Assembly: GCA_002421585.1 (NCBI GenBank)
Contig: DIKD01000064.1
Coordinates: 191 to 8,338 of the forward strand
DNA: 8,148 bases
DNA from: Dehalococcoidia bacterium UBA5627
GTDB taxonomy: Bacteria; Chloroflexota; Dehalococcoidia; Dehalococcoidales; UBA5627
Reading direction: 5' to 3'
A program made the position numbers and the translations under genes. Of this stretch, positions 4,479 through 8,148 are shown piece by piece. Under the pieces are notes generated by a model that saw only the letters and a list, made by a program, of their open reading frames with translations, searched no databases and was not told where the DNA came from. Each line of letters opens with the position of its first letter. Within the stretch, counting starts at the first letter, position 1.

Positions 4479-5579
4479 ATGAAATTAACTTTAAGCGTAA
4501 TTAAAGCGGACATCGGTGGTTTTGTAGGCCATTCCGATTCTCACCCCGAAATACTGGCATCGGCAAACGAAAGCCTTAGTAAAGCCAAAGCCGACGGTAT
4601 GCTGATAGACTATTATGTAACCAAATGCGGTGATGACCTGCAATTGATAATGACCCATCAGATGGGTGACGGTAATGCAAAGATTCACGAGATGGCATGG
4701 GATACCTTCGTTAAGGGAACCGGGGTTGCCAAAAAGCTGAAACTCTACGGCGCCGGGCAGGACCTTCTCTCGGATGCTTTTTCAGGCAATGTTAAAGGTA
4801 TGGGTCCGGGTGTTGCCGAGATGGAGATTGAAGAACGCGTTTCGGAACCTGTTATCATCTTTATGGCTGATAAGACTTCCTCGGGCGCATGGAATATGCC
4901 TCTTTACAAGATGTTCGCCGACCCGTTCAACACTATCGGTCTGGTAATTGCCCCCAATATGCATAAGGGTTTTTCATTCGAAGTTCACGATGTCAAAGAA
5001 CATAAAAAAGTATTTTTCACTTCACCCGAAGAAATATACGACCTCCTGGTACTCATTGGCGCCCCGGCGCGCTATGCGGTAAAATCGGTTACCAGCAGGG
5101 ATACCGGCGAAATAGCTGCCGTATCCTCTACTCAAAAGCTGTCTTTGATTGCCGGGCGCTATGTCGGCAAAGATGACCCTGTGTGTATTGTCCGCTGTCA
5201 GGGTTCATTCCCGGCTGTCGGTGAGGTGCTTGAACCGTTTACTCAACCCTCGCTTGTCGAAGGCTGGATGCGCGGCTCGCATAACGGTCCGTTGATGCCC
5301 GTTTCGGTTGCCGATAGCAAACCGACCCGATTCGACGGCCCACCAAGAGTCGCTGCCGTCGGTTTCCAGCTTTCGGATGGGAAGCTGATAGGTCCGCGTG
5401 ATATGTTCGATGATATCTCTTTCGACGAAGCTCGCAAACAGGCAAACTGGGCTGCGGACTATATGCGCCGACATGGCCCTTTCGAACCGCACCGTTTACC
5501 GTTGGAAGAGATGGAATACACCACTATGCCGCAGGTGATGGACAAACTGAAAGCGAGATTTACCGACCTGGAGGACTAA
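4479..5579 (+). CDS. fbp: Bifunctional fructose-1,6-bisphosphate aldolase/phosphatase (class V, archaeal type)
   Basis: This cytoplasmic enzyme makes fructose 6-phosphate from triose phosphates in one active site, the one-way step of gluconeogenesis in many archaea and some deep-branching bacteria. The 366-residue sequence is collinear with the Sulfolobus enzyme: IKADIGGFVGH (8-18, D11 a metal ligand), GDDLQL (51-56), GAGQDLLSD (91-99), MADKT (129-133), LYKMFADPFNT (142-152), AGRYVGKDDPV (225-235), GWMRGSH (262-268), TRFDGPPR (283-290) and MEYTTMP (345-351). By alignment with the studied archaeal enzyme from memory, K231 is the Schiff-base lysine, Y228 and Y347 the partner tyrosines, and D232-D233 bind Mg; all are kept, so both activities are expected. 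Numbering is from ATG 4479, chosen by GGAGG at 4469-4473. Its stop codon abuts the next gene's ATG. Confidence 0.96.
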   Translation: MKLTLSVIKADIGGFVGHSDSHPEILASANESLSKAKADGMLIDYYVTKCGDDLQLIMTHQMGDGNAKIHEMAWDTFVKGTGVAKKLKLYGAGQDLLSDAFSGNVKGMGPGVAEMEIEERVSEPVIIFMADKTSSGAWNMPLYKMFADPFNTIGLVIAPNMHKGFSFEVHDVKEHKKVFFTSPEEIYDLLVLIGAPARYAVKSVTSRDTGEIAAVSSTQKLSLIAGRYVGKDDPVCIVRCQGSFPAVGEVLEPFTQPSLVEGWMRGSHNGPLMPVSVADSKPTRFDGPPRVAAVGFQLSDGKLIGPRDMFDDISFDEARKQANWAADYMRRHGPFEPHRLPLEEMEYTTMPQVMDKLKARFTDLED

Positions 5580-6185
5580 ATGTCCGCACTTCTGATCGCG
5601 ACTAATAACCGGGGCAAGCTGGCTGAGTTTAAACTCATTTTCGCAGGCTTGCCCTGTTCTATTGTTTCTCCCTCTGATATCGGACTTAATTTGGAGGTTA
5701 CCGAAAACGGCACCACTTTTGAAGAAAATGCCGCACTAAAATCGGTAGCCTTTGCCGTAGCCAGCGGACTTTTGACGCTGGCAGATGATTCCGGATTGGA
5801 GGTGGAGGCGTTGTGGGGAGAGCCGGGAGTTCTTTCCGCCCGCTATGCCGGTGAAAATGCCACCGACAGCGAGCGTATTAATTTCCTGCTTTCTAAAATG
5901 AAGAATATTCCCGATGGTAAAAGACAGGCAAGATTCCGCAGTGTTATCGCCATAACGACACCAAAAGACCTGCATACCGAGTTTTGCAGCGGTGAATGCC
6001 ACGGAATAATAATTTTCGAACCCAAAGGCGAAAACGGATTCGGATACGACCCGGTTTTCTTTCTGCCGCAGATGGGTAAGACAATGGCGGAGATTCCAAA
6101 AGATATTAAGAATAATATCAGCCACCGCGGAACGGCTGCACGAAATGCAATACCATTACTGAAGAATCTGCTAAAACTTGTTTAA
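5580..6185 (+). CDS. rdgB: XTP/dITP diphosphatase (RdgB/HAM1 family)
   Basis: The enzyme hydrolyses deaminated purine nucleoside triphosphates (XTP, dITP, ITP) to the monophosphate and pyrophosphate, keeping them out of DNA and RNA. The 201 residues are the standard length and carry every family block: ATNNRGKLAEF (7-17), TENGTTFEENA (41-51), LADDSGLEVEAL (67-78) with the catalytic/metal D69-D70, PGVLSARYAG (82-91), GFGYDPVF (153-160) and NISHRG (179-184), all in order. The ATG follows the stop codon of the FBP enzyme with no base between, and its Shine-Dalgarno GGAGG (5570-5574) lies inside the end of that gene, so the two are translationally coupled. A 77-base gap with a separate promoter follows before dnaN. 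No unusual residues were seen. Confidence 0.95.
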   Translation: MSALLIATNNRGKLAEFKLIFAGLPCSIVSPSDIGLNLEVTENGTTFEENAALKSVAFAVASGLLTLADDSGLEVEALWGEPGVLSARYAGENATDSERINFLLSKMKNIPDGKRQARFRSVIAITTPKDLHTEFCSGECHGIIIFEPKGENGFGYDPVFFLPQMGKTMAEIPKDIKNNISHRGTAARNAIPLLKNLLKLV

Positions 6186-6193
6186 GAACTAAT

Positions 6194-6214
6194 AGTATTA
6201 CTTGTTTTAATACT
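6194..6214. repeat. Inverted repeat over the dnaN promoter -35 region
   Basis: AGTATTA (6194-6200) and TAATACT (6208-6214) are perfect 7-base complements around a CTTGTTT loop, which holds the -35 candidate TTGTTT. The stem is purely A/T-rich with no long T-run directly after it, so an operator is as likely as a weak terminator for the upstream gene. Confidence 0.4.
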
Positions 6215-6231
6215 CTATTTTGGTATATACT
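6202..6231 (+). promoter_or_regulatory. Probable dnaN promoter
   Basis: A weak -35 TTGTTT (6202-6207) is followed by TATATA (6224-6229) after 16 bases or TATACT (6226-6231) after 18. TGG at 6221-6223 directly before TATATA gives an extended -10, which often makes up for a poor -35. The leader would be about 25-30 bases. Confidence 0.5.
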
Positions 6232-6262
6232 ACACGACACTACTAAATATCGGGGGTGCACC

Positions 6263-7399
6263 ATGAAATTATCCTGCCTTCAGGAAAACTTAAACCGCGG
6301 ACTTATTTATGTCGGCAGAGCCGCAGCTACCAGAACTACGCTTCCAATAACCAACAACGTGCTGCTGGCGACCGACGAAGGACGCTTAAAACTTGTAGCC
6401 ACCAACCTTGAAATGGCTATTACTTATTGGCTCGGCGCTAAAGTGGAAGATGAGGGCGCCATTACCGTACCTGCCAAATTACTGAATGAATTTGTGGCAT
6501 CTTTGCCCAGCGATAAAATCAATATGAGTCTTTCTGCACGCACCCGCACGCTGCAATTAAAATGTGCCCGTTTCGAAGCCAGAATCAGCGGTGTCGATGC
6601 CAAGGATTTCCCCCCGATACCCAGTGTCGAAGACGGAGTTGTTACCAGTGTTGAAGCCGAAGCTCTTAGAAAGGGCATTGAAAAGGTTGTATTTGCGGCA
6701 GCCACCGACGAATCAAGACCGGTACTTACCGGTATTAACGCCGAATTTGATGGCGATACTTTGACACTTGCGGCTGCGGATGGTTTCAGGTTGGCGGTTT
6801 ACAATATGCCGCTGGCGACACACGTCGATAAAAAGACTACCGCCATAATTCCGGCAAAAACCCTTGCCGAACTTAATCGTATGGTTGCAGAACAGGAAGA
6901 CCCTGTAGAAATTCGCCTAAATACTGCCAAAGGACAAATACTTTTTAAGCTTAAGGATATCGAACTGGTTTCACAACTGGTTCAGGGGGCTTTCCCTCAA
7001 TATTCCCAGCTTATCCCTCAGAGTTATTCGACACGCGCTGTAGTGGATGTTGCGCAGTTTTTAAGAGCTACCAAGACGGCAAGTATCTTTGCCCGTGACG
7101 GCAGTAACATTATAAGGCTGTTAATTACCCCCGGAGTCAAGGAAGCGCCCGGAAAGCTGACCGTTGCCGCACGTTCTGAAGAGATCGGTGATGATGTGGG
7201 CGAAGTCGATGCCCTGGTTCAGGGTGATGAAGCAAAAATTGCTTTCAACAGCAAGTATCTGGCAGACATCCTGAATGTGTTACGTGAATCACAGGTTGCC
7301 CTTGAAGTAACCAGCCCCTCCAGCCCAGGCGTCTTCCGTCCGGTAGGAGTTGATAATTACATTCACGTTGTAATGCCGATGTTTGTCCAGTGGGACTGA
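6263..7399 (+). CDS. dnaN: DNA polymerase III beta subunit (sliding clamp)
   Basis: DnaN forms the dimeric ring that holds DNA polymerase III on the template and recruits repair and ligation factors. The 378 residues fit the family length (about 365-380) and its three repeated domains of roughly 120 residues each. Typical blocks are TTLPITNNVLL near residue 26, the first-domain end RISGVDAKDFPPIP, the second-domain DESRPVLTGI and ADGFRLAVY, FPQYSQLIP at the second/third domain border, and the closing VVMPMFVQWD, where the terminal MPM is the clamp hallmark; five residues follow it, a slightly longer end than MPMRL of E. coli. Start ATG 6263 has a GGGGGTG site 6251-6257 upstream. No dnaA, recF or gyrB neighbour is present, so this dnaN is away from the usual oriC cluster as far as this window shows. 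Confidence 0.95.
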   Translation: MKLSCLQENLNRGLIYVGRAAATRTTLPITNNVLLATDEGRLKLVATNLEMAITYWLGAKVEDEGAITVPAKLLNEFVASLPSDKINMSLSARTRTLQLKCARFEARISGVDAKDFPPIPSVEDGVVTSVEAEALRKGIEKVVFAAATDESRPVLTGINAEFDGDTLTLAAADGFRLAVYNMPLATHVDKKTTAIIPAKTLAELNRMVAEQEDPVEIRLNTAKGQILFKLKDIELVSQLVQGAFPQYSQLIPQSYSTRAVVDVAQFLRATKTASIFARDGSNIIRLLITPGVKEAPGKLTVAARSEEIGDDVGEVDALVQGDEAKIAFNSKYLADILNVLRESQVALEVTSPSSPGVFRPVGVDNYIHVVMPMFVQWD

Positions 7400-7483
7400 A
7401 AATTTACGTCTTAAGATAAATAATCAACGGTGAAAATTACTAGGAGTAAGGATCTCTTTTCTAGTGGTGTAGGTGATGTTAAA

Positions 7484-8148
7484 ATGTCCATACCGAAATA
7501 TGAAGATATAATGCTTCCTTTATTAATTTTATTGGCGGATAAAAAGGAACATTCTCTTAGTGAAGCTATCGATCCTCTGGCGATTCATTTCAAATTAACA
7601 CAGGAGGAACTACGCGATCTTTTACCCAGCGGAAAACAAGAAACGTTTCATAACCGTGTCGGTTGGGCTCGTACATACATGAAAAAAGCAGGTTTAGTAG
7701 AAACAACTCAACGGGGATATTTCCGTATTACTGACAGAGGCTTACAAGTATTAAAAACAAGCCCCAAAAGGATTGATGTAAAATTCTTAGAACAATTTAA
7801 CGAATTTAGAGAGTTTAAATCAATAAAAAAAATAAAGCCTTCCCAAAAAGTACAGGAGAATACAGAAGTAACACCAGAAGAATCTCTGGCTAATGCTTAC
7901 CAAGAACTGAATGATGAGTTGGCAAATGAACTAAAACAACAATTGAAAACAATCACCCCAAAGCAATTTGAAAATATTGTTATTGACCTTTTAGTTGGAA
8001 TGGGATACGGTGGAAGCCGTAGAGAGGCTGCTAAAGCAATTGGCAAAAGCGGTGATGAGGGTATCGATGGCATTATCAATGAAGACCGTTTGGGATTGGA
8101 TGTTATATATGTACAAGCAAAAAAAGGTTCTACAATATTAAGTGTGAA
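7484..8148 (+). CDS. mrr: Mrr-type type IV restriction endonuclease, 3' end outside the window
   Basis: The frame is open to the right edge (221 codons plus two bases) and gives most of an Mrr protein. Residues about 5-92 form the N-terminal winged-helix Mrr domain (MLPLLILLADKKEHSL, NRVGWARTYMKKAGLVE, GYFRITDRGLQVL), which in this family reads modified DNA. A lysine-rich, low-complexity linker (110-150) leads to the nuclease domain: FENIVIDLLVGMGYGG (162-177), SGDEGIDGII (189-198) and VQAKKG (210-215), giving the D...Q-x-K catalytic pattern (D191 or D195, Q211, K213) of Mrr enzymes. Roughly the last 80 residues expected from the family lie outside. The start ATG 7484 follows AGGTGA (7471-7476) by 7 bases. 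Sample lines are 28-45% GC, poorer than dnaN next door, fitting an acquired defence gene. Confidence 0.88.
   Translation, partial: MSIPKYEDIMLPLLILLADKKEHSLSEAIDPLAIHFKLTQEELRDLLPSGKQETFHNRVGWARTYMKKAGLVETTQRGYFRITDRGLQVLKTSPKRIDVKFLEQFNEFREFKSIKKIKPSQKVQENTEVTPEESLANAYQELNDELANELKQQLKTITPKQFENIVIDLLVGMGYGGSRREAAKAIGKSGDEGIDGIINEDRLGLDVIYVQAKKGSTILSV

Noticed and set aside
5736..6125. 129-codon minus-strand frame opposite the pyrophosphatase gene
   Set aside because: Lies wholly within a well-conserved gene, has no start signals and no domain signature.
7439..7465. ACTAG/CTAGT repeat downstream of dnaN as a terminator
   Set aside because: Only five pairs, with a long unpaired middle and no T-run after it.

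Overview
The window looks like a piece of a bacterial chromosome of moderate GC, with a conserved metabolic and replication block flanked by accessory genes. A class V (archaeal-type) fructose-1,6-bisphosphate aldolase/phosphatase, a CobA/CobO-type cobalamin adenosyltransferase, a HAM1/RdgB nucleotide pyrophosphatase and a bacterial DnaN sliding clamp occur together. This suggests an anaerobic, cobalamin-using bacterium that runs gluconeogenesis with an archaeal-type enzyme; a Dehalococcoidia-like Chloroflexota member is my best guess, from gene content only and with limited confidence.

Layout. Bases 1-888 hold a toxin-antitoxin locus: a textbook sigma-70 promoter placed so close to the first ATG that the mRNA should be leaderless, an antitoxin with an AbrB/MazE-like N-terminus, a RelE/ParE-like toxin, and a second reading frame carrying only the C-terminal half of the antitoxin. 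Bases 889-1086 are AT-rich with no gene. An AT-rich orphan gene of unknown function follows (1087-1356). On the minus strand lie a cytidine/adenosine-deaminase-fold gene (2261-1587) and, 18 bases downstream, a shortened HicB-like antitoxin without a HicA partner (1568-1386). The intergenic stretch 2262-2483 carries a compact nested inverted repeat of about 104 bases and then a good promoter for a small membrane protein (2484-2885). A fumarylacetoacetate hydrolase-family gene converges on it from the minus strand (3702-2938).

Bases 3896-7399 are the conserved block, all on the plus strand: cobalamin adenosyltransferase, FBP aldolase/phosphatase, XTP/dITP pyrophosphatase (its ATG directly abuts the preceding stop codon), then dnaN with its own probable promoter. 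An Mrr-type restriction endonuclease gene begins at 7484 and runs off the right edge.

How they fit together: the FBP enzyme serves sugar-phosphate synthesis; the adenosyltransferase makes adenosylcobalamin; the pyrophosphatase removes deaminated purine nucleotides before they reach DNA, which suits its place upstream of the replication clamp. The two ends of the window (toxin-antitoxin remnants, repeat element, orphan genes, Mrr) look like an accessory zone around this core. I found no tRNA, rRNA, CRISPR array, transposase or complete integrated element.
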